Below, piece after piece: positions 24,651 through 37,693 of a stretch of DNA of 64,000 bases. How positions within the stretch are numbered: the stretch's first letter is position 1; the number at the start of each line of letters is the position of its first letter. This stretch comes from Elmis aenea. Its lineage: Eukaryota; Arthropoda; Insecta; Coleoptera; Elmidae. Below the pieces are notes generated by a model. It had not been told where the DNA came from. It worked only from the letters and a program-made list of their open reading frames with translations, and did not search any database. The translations under genes were made by a program, and so were the position numbers. The stretch lies in the NCBI GenBank assembly GCA_947652605.1, contig OX393578.1, positions 55,187,415-55,251,414 on the forward strand, read 5' to 3'.

Positions 24651-27600
24651 TGAAAGACATATGCAAAACAATTGTATTCATGTAAAGAGGCGATGGATAA
24701 ACTGTTCCTGTGATATACAAATCAATAATTGAAATAGTTTCGAAATAGTCGCTTAAGGAACATATGTATTAACTGAAGCACGGTATTTTTAGGAAATTAT
24801 TAAAAATTAAAACCAGCTCATTGAAAGACATATGCAAAACATTTGTATTCATGTAAAGAGGCGATGGATAAACTGTTTCTGTGATATACAAATCAATAAT
24901 TAAAATTGTTTCGAAATAGTCGCTCAAGGAACATATGTATTAACTAAAGCACGGTATTTTTAGGAAATTATTAAAAATTAAAACCAGCTCATTGAAAGAC
25001 ATATGCAAAACAATTGTATTCATGTAAAGAGGCGATGGATAAACTGTTCCTGTGATATACAAATCAATAATTAAAATTGTTTCGAAATAGTCGCTCAAGG
25101 AACATATGTATTAACTAAAGCACGGTATTTTTAGGAAATTATTAAAAATTAAAACCAGCTCATTGAAAGACATATGCAAAACAATTGTATTCATGTAAAG
25201 AGGCGATGGATAAACTGTTCCTGTGATATACAAATCAATAATTAAAATTGTTTCGAAATAGTCGCTCAAGGAACATATGTATTAACTAAAGCACGGTATT
25301 TTTAGGAAATTATTAAAAATTAAAACCAGCTCTTTGAAAGACATATGCAAAACAATTGTATTCATGTAAAGAGGCGATGGATAAACTGTTCCTGTGATAG
25401 ACAAATCAATAATTAAAATTGTTTAGAAATAGTCGCTCAAGGAACATATGTATTAACTAAAGCACGGTATTTTTAGGAAATTATTAAAAATTAAAACCAG
25501 CTCATTGAAAGACATATGCAAAACAATTGTATTCATGTAAAGAGGCGATGGATAAATTGTTCCTGTGATATACAAATCAATAATTAAAATTGTTCAGAAA
25601 TAGTCGCTCAAGGAACATATGTATTAACTAAAGCACGGTATTTTTAGGAAATTATTAAAAATTAAAACCAGCTCATTGAAAGACATATGCAAAACAATTG
25701 TATTCATGTAAAGAGGCGATGGATAAACTGTTCCTGTGATATACAAGTCAATAATTAAAATTGTTTCGAAATAGTCGCTCAAGGAACATATGTATTAACT
25801 AAAGCACGGTATTCTTAGGAAATTATTAAAAATTAAAACCAGCTCATTGAAAGACATATGCAAAACAATTGTATTCATGTAAAGAGGCGATGGATAAACT
25901 GTTCCTGTGATATACAAATCAATAATTAAAATTGTTCAGAAATAGTCGCTCAAGGAACATATGTATTAACTAAAGCACGGTATTTTTAGGAAATTATTAA
26001 AAATTAAAACCAGCTCATTGAAAGACATATGCAAAACAATTGTATTCATGTAAAGAGGCGATGGATAAACTGTTCCTGTGATATACAAATCAATAATTAA
26101 AATTGTTACGAAATAGTCGCTCAAGAAACATATGTATTAACTAAAGCACGGTATTTTTAGGAAATTATTAAAAATTAAAACCAGCTCTTTGAAAGACATA
26201 TGCAAAACAATTGTATTCATATAAAAAGGCGATGGATAAACTGTTCCCTTTGATATACAAATCAATAATTAAAATTGTTCAGAAATAGTCGCTCAAGGAA
26301 CATATGTATTAACTAAAGCACGGTATTTTTAGGAAATTATTAAAAATTAAAACCAGCTCATTGAAAGACATATGCAAAACAATTGTGTTCATGTAAAGAG
26401 GCGATGGATAAACTGTTTCTGTGATATAAAAATCAATAATTAAAATTGTTTCGAAATAGTTGCTCAAGGAACATATGTATTAACTAAAGCACGGTATTTT
26501 TAGGAAATTATTAAAAATTAAAACCAGCTCATTGAAAGACATATGCAAAACAATTGTATTCATGTAAAGAGGCGATGGATAAACTGTTCCTGTGATATAA
26601 AAATCAATAATTAAAATTGTTTCAAAATAGTCGCTCAAGGAACATATGTATTAACTAAAGCACGGTATTTTTAGGAAATTATTAAAAATTAAAACCAGCT
26701 CATTGAAAGACATATGCAAAACAATTGTATTCATGTAAAGAGGCGATGGATAAACTGTTCCTGTGATATACAAATCAATAATTAAAATTGTTTCGAAATA
26801 GTCGCTCAAGGAACATATGTATTAACTAAAGCACGGTATTTTTAGGAAATTATTAAAAATTAAAACCAGCTCATTGAAAGACATATGCAAAACAATTGTA
26901 TTCATGTAAAGAGGCGATGGATAAACTCTTCCTGTGATTAGAAATCAATAATTAAAAGTGTTTCGAAATATTCGCTCAAGGAACATATGTATTAACTAAA
27001 GCACGGTATTTTTAGGACATTATTAAAAAATAAAACCAGCTCATTGAAAGACATATGCAAAACATTTTTTTATGTAAAGATGCGAAGGATAAACTCTTCC
27101 TGTGATATACAAAAATAATAATTAAAATTGTTTAGAAATAGTTGCTCAAGGAACATATGTATTAACTAAAGCACGGTATTTTTAGGAAATTATTAAAAAT
27201 TAAAACCAGCTCTTTGAAAGACATATGCAAAACAATTGTATTCATGTAAAAAGGCGATGAATAAACTAATCCTTTGATATACAAATCAATAAATAAAATT
27301 GTTCAGAAATAGTCGCTCAAGGAACATATGTATTAACTAAAGCACGGTATTTTTAGGAAATTATTAAAAATTAAAACCAGCTCATTGAAAGACATATGCA
27401 AAACAATTGTATTCATGTAAAGAGGCGATAGATAAACTGTTCCTGTGATATACAAATCAATAATTGAAATTGTTTCGAAATAGTCGCTCAAGGAACATAT
27501 GTATTAACTGAAGCACGGTATTTTTAGGAAATTATTAAAAATTAAAACCAGCTCATTGAAAGACATATGCAAAACAATTGTATTCATGTAAAGAGGCGAT

Positions 27601-28743
27601 GGATAAACTGTTCCTGTGATATACAAATCAATAATTAAAATTGTTTCGAAATAGTCGCTCAAGGAACATATGTATTAACTAAAGCACGGTATTTTTAGGA
27701 AATTATTAAAAATTAAAACCAGCTCATTGAAAGACATATGCAAAACAATTGTATTCATGTAAAGAGGCGATGAATAAACTGTTCCTGTGATATACAAATC
27801 AATAATTGAAATTGTTTCGAAATAGTCGCTCAAGGAACATATGTATTAACTGAAGCACGGTATTTTTAGGAAATTATTAAAAATTAAAACCAGCTCTTTG
27901 AAAGACATATGCAAAACAATTGTATTCATGTAAAGAGGCGATGGATAAACTGTTCCTGTGATATACAAATCAATAATTAAAATTGTTTCGAAATAGTCGC
28001 TCAAGGAACATATGTATTAACTAAAGCACGGTATTTTTAGGAAATTATTAAAAATTAAAACCAGCTCATTGAAAGACATATGCAAAACAATTGTATTCAT
28101 GTAAAGAGGCGATGGATAAACTGTTCCTGTGATATACAAATCAATAATTAAAATTGTTTCGAAATAGTCGCTCAAGGAACATATGTATTAACTAAAGCAC
28201 GGTATTCTTAGGAAATTATTAAAAATTAAAACCAGCTCATTCAAAGACATATGCAAAACAATTGTATTCATGTAAAGAGGCGATGGATAAACTGTTCCCG
28301 TGATATACAAATCAATAATTAAAATTGTTTCGAAATAGTCGCTCAAGGAACATATGTATTAACTAAAGCACGGTATTTTTAGGAAATTATTAAAAATTAA
28401 AACCAGCTCATTAAAAGACATATGCAAAACAATTGTATTCATGTAAAGAGGCGATGGATAAACTGTTCCTGTGATATACAAATCAATAATTAAAATTGTT
28501 TAGAAATAGTCGCTCAAGGAACATATGTATTAACTAAAGCACGGTATTTTACGAAATCATTAAAAATTAAAACCAGCTCATTGAAAGACATATGCAAAAC
28601 AATTGTATTCATGTAAAGAGGCGATGGATAAACTGTTTCTGTGATATACAAATCAATAATTAAAATTGTTTAGAAATAGTCGCTCAAGGAACATATGTAT
28701 TAACTAAAGCACGGTATTTTTAGGAAATTATTAAAAATTAAAA
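24651..28743 (+). repeat. Satellite block, copy of 10.8-14 kb followed by 15-mer fragment
   Basis: 24.65-27.9 kb repeats 10.8-14.0 kb at 13852 bp. At about 27.9-28.74 kb it switches to monomers typical of the 15-mer (CATTCAAAGAC near 28247, GTTCCCGTG, TTTTACGAAATC near 28550). The junction is between complete monomers, in register, as expected for unequal exchange or gene conversion within the array. No gene is present. Confidence 0.82.
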
Positions 28744-31553
28744 CCAGCTCATTGAAAGACATATGCAAAACAATTGTATTCATGTAAAGAGGCGATGGAT
28801 AAACTGTTTCTGTGATATAAAAATCAATAATTAAAATTGTTTCGAATTAGTCGCTCAAGGAACATATGTATTAACTAAAGCACGGTATTTTTAGGAAATT
28901 ATTAAAAATTAAAACCAGCTCATTGAAAGACATATGCAAAACAATTGTATTCATGTAAAGAGGCGATGGACAAACTGTTTCTGTGATATACAAATCAATA
29001 ATTGAAATTGTTTCGAAATAGTCGCTTAAGGAACATATGTATTAACTAAAGCACGGTATTTTTAGGAAATTATTAAAAATTAAAACCAGCTCTTTAAAAG
29101 ACACATGCAAAACAATTGTATTCATGTAAAGAGGCGATGGATAAACTGTTTCTGTGATATACAAATCAATAATTAAAATTGTTCAGAAATAGTCGCTCAA
29201 GGAACATATGTATTAACTAAAGCACGGTATTTTTAGAAAATTATTAAAAATCAAAACCAGCTCATTGAAAGACATATGCAAAACAATTGTATTCATTTAA
29301 AGAGGCGATGGATAAACTGTTTCTGTGATATAAAAATCAATAATTAAAATTGTTTCGAAATAGTCGCTCAAGGAACATATGTATTAACTAAAGCACGGTA
29401 TTTTTAGGAAATTATTAAAAATTAAAACCAGCTCTTTGAAAGACATATGCAAAACAATTGTATTCATGTAAAGAGGTGATGGATAAACTGTTTCTGTGAT
29501 ATAAAAATCAATAATTAAAATGGTTTCGAAATAGTCGCTCAAGAAACATATGTATTAACTAAAGCACGGCATTTTTAGGAAATTATTAAAAATTAAAACC
29601 AGCTCATTGAAAGACATATGCAAAACAATTGTATTCATGTAAAGAGGCGATGGATAAACTGTTTCTGTGATATAAAAATCAATAATTAAAATTGTTTCGA
29701 AATAGTCGCTCAAGGAACATATGTATTAACTAAAGCACGGTATTTTTAGGAAATTATTAAAAATTAAAACCAGCTCATTGAAAGACATATGCAAAACAAT
29801 TGTATTCATGTAAAGAGGCGATGGATAAACTGTTCCTGTGATATACAAATCAATAATTAAAATTGTTCAGAAATAGTCGCTCAAGGAACATATGTATTAA
29901 CAAAAGCACGGTATTTTTAGGAAATTATTAAAAATTAAAACCAGCTCATTGAAAGACATATGCAAAACAATTGTATTCATGTAAAGAGGCGATGGATAAA
30001 CTGTTCCTGTGATATACAAATCAATAATTAAAATTGTTACGAAATAGTCGCTCAAGGAACATATGTATTAACTAAAGCACGGTATTTTAGGGAAATTATT
30101 AAAAATTAAAACCAGCTCATTGAAAGACATATGCAAAACAATTGTATTCATGTTAAGAGGCGATGGATAAACTGTTCCTGTGATATACAAATCAATAATT
30201 AAAATTGGTACGAAATAGTCGCTCAAGGAACATATGTATTAACTAAAGCACGGTATTTTTAGGAAATCATTAAAAATTAAAACCAGCTCTTTGAAAGACA
30301 TATGCAAAACAATTGTATTCATGTAAAAAGGCGATGGATAAACTGTTCCTTTGATATACAAATCAATAATTAAAATTGTTCAGAAATAGTCGCTCAAGGA
30401 ACATATGTATTAACTAAAGCACGGTATTTTTAGGAAATTATTAAAAATTAAAACCAGCTCATTGAAAGACATATGCAAAACAATTGTATTCATGTAAAAA
30501 AGCGATGGATAAACTGTTCCAGTGATATACAAATCAATAATTAAAATTGTTTCGAAATAGTCGCTCAAGGAACATATGTATTAACTAAAGCACGGTATTT
30601 TTAGGAAATTATTAAAAATTAAAACCAGCTCATTAAAAGACATATGCAAAACAATTGTATTCATGTAAAGTAGCGATGGATAAACTGTTCCTGTGATATA
30701 CAAATCAATAATTAAAATTGTTTCGAAATAGTCGCTCAAGGAACATATGTATTAACTAAAGCACGGTATTTTTAGGAACTTATTAAAAATTAAAACCAGC
30801 TCATTGAAAGACATATGCAAAACAATTGTATTCATGTAAAGAGGCGATAGATAAACTGTTTCTGTAATATACAAATCAATAATTAAAATTGTTTCGAAAT
30901 AGTCGCTTAAGGAACATATGTATTAACTAAAGCACGGTATTTTTAGAAAATTATAAAAAATTAAAACCAGCTCATTGAAAGACATATGCAAAACAATTGT
31001 ATTCATGTAAAGAGGCGATGGATAAACTGTTCCTGTGATATACAAATCAATAATTGAATTTGTTTCGAAATAGTCGCTCAAGGAACATATGTATTAACTG
31101 AAGCACGGTATTTTTAGGAAATTATTAAAAATTAAAACCAGCTCATTGAAAGACATATGCAAAACAATTGTATTCATGTAAAGAGGCGATGGATAAACTG
31201 TTTCTGTGATATACAAATCAATAATTAAAATTGTTTCGAAGTAGTCGCTCAAGGAACATATGTATTAACTAAAGCACGGTATTTTTAGAAAATTATTAAA
31301 AATTAAAACCAGCTCATTGAAAGACATATGCAAAACAATTGTATTCATGTAAAGAGGCGATGGATAAACTGTTCCTGTGATATACAAATCAATAATTAAA
31401 ATTGTTTCGAAATAGTCGCTTAAGGAACATATGTATTAACTAAAGCACGGTATTTTTAGAAAATTATTAAAAATTAAAACCAGCTCATTGAAAGACATAT
31501 GCAAAACAATTGTATTCATGTAAAGAGGCGATGGATAAACTGTTCCTGTGATA
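28744..31553 (+). repeat. Satellite block, second copy of the 7-kb duplication
   Basis: Matches 21736 to about 24545 at 7008/7009 bp with all rare variants (TTTCGAATTAG 28839, GACAAAC 28965, ACACATGC near 29100, GTTAAGAGG 30150, TGAATTTG 31055). At about 31.55 kb the partner jumps: ATACAAGTC at 31554 pairs with 25742, an offset of 5812. This copy has therefore lost exactly 1197 bp, seven whole monomers, relative to the first. Confidence 0.87.
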
Positions 31554-34030
31554 TACAAGTCAATAATTAAAATTGTTTCGAAATAGTCGCTCAAGGAACA
31601 TATGTATTAACTAAAGCACGGTATTCTTAGGAAATTATTAAAAATTAAAACCAGCTCATTGAAAGACATATGCAAAACAATTGTATTCATGTAAAGAGGC
31701 GATGGATAAACTGTTCCTGTGATATACAAATCAATAATTAAAATTGTTCAGAAATAGTCGCTCAAGGAACATATGTATTAACTAAAGCACGGTATTTTTA
31801 GGAAATTATTAAAAATTAAAACCAGCTCATTGAAAGACATATGCAAAACAATTGTATTCATGTAAAGAGGCGATGGATAAACTGTTCCTGTGATATACAA
31901 ATCAATAATTAAAATTGTTACGAAATAGTCGCTCAAGAAACATATGTATTAACTAAAGCACGGTATTTTTAGGAAATTATTAAAAATTAAAACCAGCTCT
32001 TTGAAAGACATATGCAAAACAATTGTATTCATATAAAAAGGCGATGGATAAACTGTTCCCTTTGATATACAAATCAATAATTAAAATTGTTTAGAAATAG
32101 TCGCTCAAGGAACATATGTATTAACTAAAGCACGGTATTTTTAGGAAATTATTAAAAATTAAAACCAGCTCATTGAAAGACATATGCAAAACAATTGTGT
32201 TCATGTAAAGAGGCGATGGATAAACTGTTTCTGTGATATAAAAATCAATAATTAAAATTGTTTCGAAATAGTTGCTCAAGGAACATATGTATTAACTAAA
32301 GCACGGTATTTTTAGGAAATTATTAAAAATTAAAACCAGCTCATTGAAAGACATATGCAAAACAATTGTATTCATGTAAAGAGGCGATGGATAAACTGTT
32401 CCTGTGATATACAAATCAATAATTAAAATTGTTTCAAAATAGTCGCTCAAGGAACATATGTATTAACTAAAGCACGGTATTTTTAGGAAATTATTAAAAA
32501 TTAAAACCAGCTCATTGAAAGACATATGCAAAACAATTGTATTCATGTAAAGAGGCGATGGATAAACTGTTCCTGTGATATACAAATCAATAATTAAAAT
32601 TGTTTCGAAATAGTCGCTCAAGGAACATATGTATTAACTAAAGCACGGTATTTTTAGGAAATTATTAAAAATTAAAACCAGCTCATTGAAAGACATATGC
32701 AAAACAATTGTATTCATGTAAAGAGGCGATGGATAAACTCTTCCTGTGATTAGAAATCAATAATTAAAAGTGTTTCGAAATATTCGCTCAAGGAACATAT
32801 GTATTAACTAAAGCACGGTATTTTTAGGACATTATTAAAAAATAAAACCAGCTCATTGAAAGACATATGCAAAACATTTTTTTATGTAAAGATGCGAAGG
32901 ATAAACTCTTCCTGTGATATACAAAAATAATAATTAAAATTGTTTAGAAATAGTTGCTCAAGGAACATATGTATTAACTAAAGCACGGTATTTTTAGGAA
33001 ATTATTAAAAATTAAAACCAGCTCTTTGAAAGACATATGCAAAACAATTGTATTCATGTAAAAAGGCGATGAATAAACTAATCCTTTGATATACAAATCA
33101 ATAAATAAAATTGTTCAGAAATAGTCGCTCAAGGAACATATGTATTAACTGAAGCACGGTATTTTTAGGAAATTATTAAAAATTAAAACCAGCTCATTGA
33201 AAGACATATGCAAAACAATTGTATTCATGTAAAGAGGCGATGGATAAACTGTTCCTGTGATATACAAATCAATAATTAAAATTGTTTCGAAATAGTCGCT
33301 CAAGGAACATATGTATTAACTAAAGCACGGTATTTTTAGGAAATTATTAAAAATTAAAACCAGCTCTTTGAAAGACATATGCAAAACAATTGTATTCATG
33401 TAAAAAGGCGATGAATAAACTAATCCTTTGATATACAAATCAATAAATAAAATTGTTCAGAAATAGTCGCTCAAGGAACATATGTATTAACTGAAGCACG
33501 GTATTTTTAGGAAATTATTAAAAATTAAAACCAGCTCATTGAAAGACATATGCAAAACAATTGTATTCATGTAAAGAGGCGATAGATAAACTGTTCCTGT
33601 GATATACAAATCAATAATTGAAATTGTTTCGAAATAGTCGCTCAAGGAACATATGTATTAACTGAAGCACGGTATTTTTAGGAAATTATTAAAAATTAAA
33701 ACCAGCTCATTGAAAGACATATGCAAAACAATTGTATTCATGTAAAGAGGCGATGGATAAACTGTTCCTGTGATATACAAATCAATAATTAAAATTGTTT
33801 CGAAATAGTCGCTCAAGGAACATATGTATTAACTAAAGCACGGTATTTTTAGGAAATTATTAAAAATTAAAACCAGCTCATTGAAAGACATATGCAAAAC
33901 AATTGTATTCATGTAAAGAGGCGATGAATAAACTGTTCCTGTGATATACAAATCAATAATTGAAATTGTTTCGAAATAGTCGCTCAAGGAACATATGTAT
34001 TAACTGAAGCACGGTATTTTTAGGAAATTA
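31554..34030 (+). repeat. Satellite block, copy of 25.7-27.9 kb (offset 5812)
   Basis: Tie points are the GTTCCCTTTG monomer (26243 to 32055) and the divergent ACATTTTTTT monomer (27062 to 32874). A local two-monomer duplication (342 bp) adds a second AACTAATCCTTTG monomer: one near 33073 and one near 33415, where the source has one. Everything remains in the same orientation and register. Confidence 0.82.
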
Positions 34031-36733
34031 TTAAAAATTAAAACCAGCTCATTGAAAGACATATGCAAAACAATTGTATTCATGTAAAGAGGCGATGGAT
34101 AAACTGTTTCTGTGATATACAAATCAATAATTAAAATTGTTTCGAAATAGTCGCTCAAGGAACATATGTATTAACTAAAGCTCGGTATTTTTAGAAAATT
34201 ATTAAAAATTAAAACCAGCTCATTAAAAGACATATGCAAAACAATTGTATTCATGTAAAGAGGCGATGAATAAACTGTTCCTGTGATATACAAATCAATA
34301 ATTGAAATTGTTTCGAAATAGTCGCTCAAGGAACATATGTATTAACTGAAGCACGGTATTTTTAGGAAATTATTAAAAATTAAAACCAGCTCATTGAAAG
34401 ACATGCAAAACAATTGTATTCATGTAAAGAGGCGATGGATAAACTGTTTCTGTGATATACAAATCAATAATTAAAATTGTTTCGAAATAGTCGCTCAAGG
34501 AACATATGTATTAACTAAAGCACGGTATTTTTAGGAAATTATTAAAAATTAAAACCAGCTCATTGAAAGACATATGCAAAACAATTGTATTCATGTAAAG
34601 AGGCGATGGATAAACTGTTCCTGTGATATACAAATCAATAATTAAAATTGTTTCGAAATAGTCGCTCAAGGAACATATGTATTAACTAAAGCACGGTATT
34701 TTTAGGAAATTATTAAAAATTAAAACCAGCTCTTTGAAAGACATATGCAAAACAATTGTATTCATGTAAAGAGGCGATGGATAAACTGTTCCTGTGATAT
34801 ACAAATCAATAATTAAAATTGTTTCGAAATAGTCGCTCAAGGAACATATGTATTAACTAAAGCACGGTATTTTTAGGAAATTATTAAAAATTAAAACCAG
34901 CTCATTGAAAGACATATGCAAAACAATTGTATTCATGTAAAGAGGCGATGGATAAACTGTTCCTGTGATATACAAATCAATAATTAAAATTGTTTCGAAA
35001 TAGTCGCTCAAGGAACATATGTATTAACTAAAGCACGGTATTCTTAGGAAATTATTAAAAATTAAAACCAGCTCATTCAAAGACATATGCAAAACAATTG
35101 TATTCATGTAAAGAGGCGATGGATAAACTGTTCCCGTGATATACAAATCAATAATTAAAATTGTTTCGAAATAGTCGCTCAAGGAACATATGTATTAACT
35201 AAAGCACGGTATTTTTAGGAAATTATTAAAAATTAAAACCAGCTCATTAAAAGACATATGCAAAACAATTGTATTCATGTAAAGAGGCGATGGATAAACT
35301 GTTCCTGTGATATACAAATCAATAATTAAAATTGTTTAGAAATAGTCGCTCAAGGAACATATGTATTAACTAAAGCACGGTATTTTACGAAATCATTAAA
35401 AATTAAAACCAGCTCATTGAAAGACATATGCAAAACAATTGTATTCATGTAAAGAGGCGATGGATAAACTGTTTCTGTGATATACAAATCAATAATTAAA
35501 ATTGTTTAGAAATAGTCGCTCAAGGAACATATGTATTAACTAAAGCACGGTATTTTTAGGAAATTATTAAAAATTAAAACCAGCTCATTGAAAGACATAT
35601 GCAAAACAATTGTATTCATGTAAAGAGGCGATGGATAAACTGTTCCTGTGATATACAAATCAATAATTAAAATTGTTTAGAAATAGTCGCTCAAGGAACA
35701 TATGTATTAACTAAAGCACGGTATTTTTAGGAAATCATTAAAAATTAAAACCAGCTCATTGAAAGACATATGCAAAACAATTGTATTCATGTAAAGAGGC
35801 GATGGATAAACTGTTTCTGTGATATAAAAATCAATAATTAAAATTGTTTCGAAATAGTCGCTCAAGGAACATATGTGTTAACTAAAGCACGGTATTTTTA
35901 GGAAATTATTAAAAATTAAAACCAGCTCATTGAAAGACATATGCAAAACAATTGTATTCATGTAAAGAGGCGATGGACAAACTGTTTCTGTGATATACAA
36001 ATCAATAATTGAAATTGTTTCGAAATAGTCGCTTAAGGAACATATGTATTAACTAAAGCACGGTATTTTTAGGAAATTATTAAAAATTAAAACCAGCTCT
36101 TTAAAAGACATATGCAAAACAATTGTATTCATGTAAAGAGGCGATGGATAAACTGTTTCTGTGATATACAAATCAATAATTAAAATTGTTCAGAAATAGT
36201 CGCTCAAGGAACATATGTATTAACTAAAGCACGGTATTTTTAGAAAATTATTAAAAATCAAAACCAGCTCATTGAAAGACATATGCAAAACAATTGTATT
36301 CATGTAAAGAGGCGATGGATAAACTGTTTCTGTGATATAAAAATCAATAATTAAAATTGTTTCGAAATAGTCGCTCAAGGAACATATGTATTAACTAAAG
36401 CACGGTATTTTTAGGAAATTATTAAAAATTAAAACCAGCTCTTTGAAAGACATATGCAAAACAATTGTATTCATGTAAAGAGGTGATGGATAAACTGTTT
36501 CTGTGATATAAAAATCAATAATTAAAATTGTTTCGAAATAGTCGCTCAAGGAACATATGTATTAACTAAAGCACGGTATTTTTAGGAAATTATTAAAAAT
36601 TAAAACCAGCTCATTGAAAGACATATGCAAAACAATTGTATTCATGTAAAGAGGCGATGGATAAACTGTTCCTGTGATATACAAATCAATAATTAAAATT
36701 GTTACGAAATAGTCGCTCAATAAACATATGTAT
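34031..36733 (+). repeat. Satellite block, copy of about 18.5-21.35 kb
   Basis: Carries the GACATGC deletion near 34401, CATTCAAAGAC at 35072, TTTTACGAAATC near 35390, GACAAAC (35972), AGGTGATGG near 36481 and finally the CTCAATAAAC monomer where the transposon inserted. The offset to the 18-21 kb block is 15383 bp in its right part and 171 bp more in its left part, meaning one monomer gained or lost between copies. Confidence 0.82.
36726..36733 (+). repeat. Left 8-bp target site duplication of outer hAT element
   Basis: ATATGTAT, directly repeated at 38059-38066. Eight-base duplications are the hallmark of hAT transposases. The sequence also fits the loose hAT target preference nTnnnnAn. 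The two copies are identical. Confidence 0.95.
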
Positions 36734-36743
36734 TAGGGTTTCT
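36734..36743 (+). repeat. Left terminal inverted repeat of outer hAT
   Basis: TAGGGTTTCT, the exact reverse complement of the last ten bases of the element at 38049-38058. The repeat stops abruptly after ten bases, a short length typical of hAT. Confidence 0.93.
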
Positions 36744-36764
36744 CATATTTGACCATTTTGCTTG

Positions 36765-36822
36765 TCCCGGGATTCCGGGAAGAAATCGGCCTTTGTCCCG
36801 GGATTTCCCGGGATCCCGGGAT
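36765..36822. repeat. Left CCCGGG subterminal repeat cluster
   Basis: Four CCCGGG cores plus one imperfect copy (TTCCGGGA) within 58 bp, mostly in the palindromic form TCCCGGGA. The part at 36789-36816 (TTTGTCCCGGGA then TTTCCCGGGAT) is an inverted match to 37948-37974, giving a subterminal inverted repeat. In known hAT elements such clustered subterminal motifs bind the transposase. That role here is inferred. Confidence 0.85.
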
Positions 36823-37034
36823 GTAATAAATTATGTCAATATATTTTTAAATAAATTACCCAAAAAATTAAGGCAACGGTTTATTACTTAAAAACAACTC
36901 CAAGTCATATATGTAATACATTTTGCTCCATGATTATTATAAATAATTCAATAATATTGGTGAGAAAAACATACATTTGGGAATTATACCCTTTCTATCG
37001 CAATTTCATATTTATGAATACAATAATATAATTT
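36823..37034. other. A/T-rich interior of outer hAT beyond the transposase relic
   Basis: About 210 bp between the left CCCGGG cluster and the transposase relic. On the minus strand it lies downstream of the final stop and so would correspond to the 3' untranslated region of the former gene. No clear coding or repeat signal is visible. Confidence 0.6.
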
Positions 37035-37226
37035 TCACAATGAATTTTTGTAATGTGATTTAAGAAAACAAAGGTGATCTGTGCTTCAGTCAATTAGTCT
37101 TTTTCTAAATTTATTAACAAAAAGTCCTGCTGCATAAAATGCTCTCTCAGTCTGAATTGATGTAGGTGAAATTGTCTTGAGAGCATCTAGCAACAAAGAA
37201 ACATCGTTATTATCAATAAAATTTCA
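37035..37226 (-). pseudogene. hAT transposase C-terminal dimerisation domain, broken
   Basis: Read on the minus strand from 37223 down, 45 codons end at a TGA (37086-37088). The same frame continues for 16 more codons to a TGA at 37035-37037. The segment holds the hAT C-terminal signature: a leucine-rich helix (SLLLDALKTI), then PTSIQTERAFYAAG, FVNKFRKRL, and after the stop a DHLCFLK motif that matches the usual C-terminal tail of hAT transposases. In active family members this domain mediates dimerisation and carries the ERxFSxxG motif, which here is ERAFYAAG. A second in-frame TGA at 37224-37226 closes the upstream side, directly next to the nested insertion. The catalytic RNase-H-like core and the BED zinc finger are absent. 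Two stops show that it is a pseudogene. Confidence 0.88.
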
Positions 37227-37234
37227 TTTATAAG
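37227..37234 (+). repeat. Left 8-bp target duplication of nested hAT element
   Basis: TTTATAAG, repeated identically at 37694-37701. It fits nTnnnnAn and abuts the transposase relic. Confidence 0.93.
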
Positions 37235-37249
37235 CAGGGCTAGAAACCG
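37235..37249 (+). repeat. Left terminal inverted repeat of nested hAT
   Basis: CAGGGCTAGAAACCG pairs with the right end at 37679-37693, with mismatches only at bases 7 and 8. Confidence 0.9.
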
Positions 37250-37539
37250 AAAAAAATTTTGGTTAACGGTTAACCGAATTCAAGAACTTTATTTTTATAA
37301 CGGTTTTTGTTGAAAAACCGGTTTTTTCCGTAAAAAACCGGTTTTGAAAAAAACGGTTAATTTAACCGGTTTTTAACATTATTCAGATTTGGAATGCAAA
37401 GTATAAAAAGATATTATCTTTTTATAATTTTATAATATATGTACAATCAAGCATTCAGTAATTACTTTTGGTAAACTAATCACATTTAATACAGATTTTG
37501 TATTTTTTCATAATAATTTTTATTAAAAAGAGATGTTTA

Positions 37540-37685
37540 AAAAACCGGTTTTCTATTATTTTGATTAAAGGTTACCGTTTTTTTTGCCTTTAAAAATAAC
37601 GGTTTCGGTTTCGGTTAAAAATCACAATTTTGGACAAAAAATAAAGGTTAACCGGTTTTTTAAACCGGTTTAAAAAACCGGTTTC
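37540..37685. repeat. AACCGGTT-rich subterminal repeats of nested element
   Basis: Repeated AAAACCGGTTTT-like palindromes, with one CGGTTTCGGTTTCGGTT stretch near 37600. A matching cluster lies at the left end (37261-37376). These are candidate binding sites for the transposase that moved it, and hairpin-prone. Nothing coding is seen. Confidence 0.8.
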
Positions 37686-37693
37686 ATGCCCTG
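37679..37693 (-). repeat. Right terminal inverted repeat of nested hAT
   Basis: CGGTTTCATGCCCTG is the imperfect inverted partner (13/15) of 37235-37249. Confidence 0.9.

Larger units (their letters stand above)
1..36733 (+). repeat. 171-bp satellite array, left domain (about 215 monomers)
   Basis: Head-to-tail copies of one 171-bp unit, all in the same orientation. A reference unit is 1381-1551. The anchor CCAGCTC recurs at 13, 184, 355 and so on, always 171 bp apart unless a marked small indel is present. By hand count the unit has about 49 G+C in 171 (about 29%). Neighbouring monomers differ at only a few positions. The most constant part runs from AGTCGCTCAAGG through the CACGGTATTTTTAGG stretch to CCAGCTC. 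Most changes fall in monomer bases 42-104. All six frames contain stops in the consensus, so it is non-coding. The length is close to a nucleosome repeat, as in many centromeric satellites, but no centromere protein can be shown from sequence alone. Confidence 0.98.
37235..37693. mobile_element. Nested non-autonomous hAT element (459 bp, MITE-like)
   Basis: A second hAT-type element inside the first. The ends are CAGGGCTAGAAACCG and, as reverse complement of the right end, CAGGGCATGAAACCG: 13 of 15 bases agree. The 8-bp flanking duplication is perfect. The interior is non-coding and dominated by AACCGG / CCGGTT and GGTTAAC motifs near both ends (for example 37261-37376 and 37540-37685), which form many short inverted repeats. 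It has no visible kinship with the outer element: CAGGGC ends with AACCGGTT repeats against TAGGGTTTCT ends with CCCGGG repeats. It therefore depended on a different transposase family. Confidence 0.93.

Noticed and set aside
37261..37685. AACCGGTT repeats as telomere-like or promoter elements
   Set aside because: They lie strictly inside the nested element near both of its ends, which fits subterminal transposon repeats better. No regular telomeric tandem array is formed.
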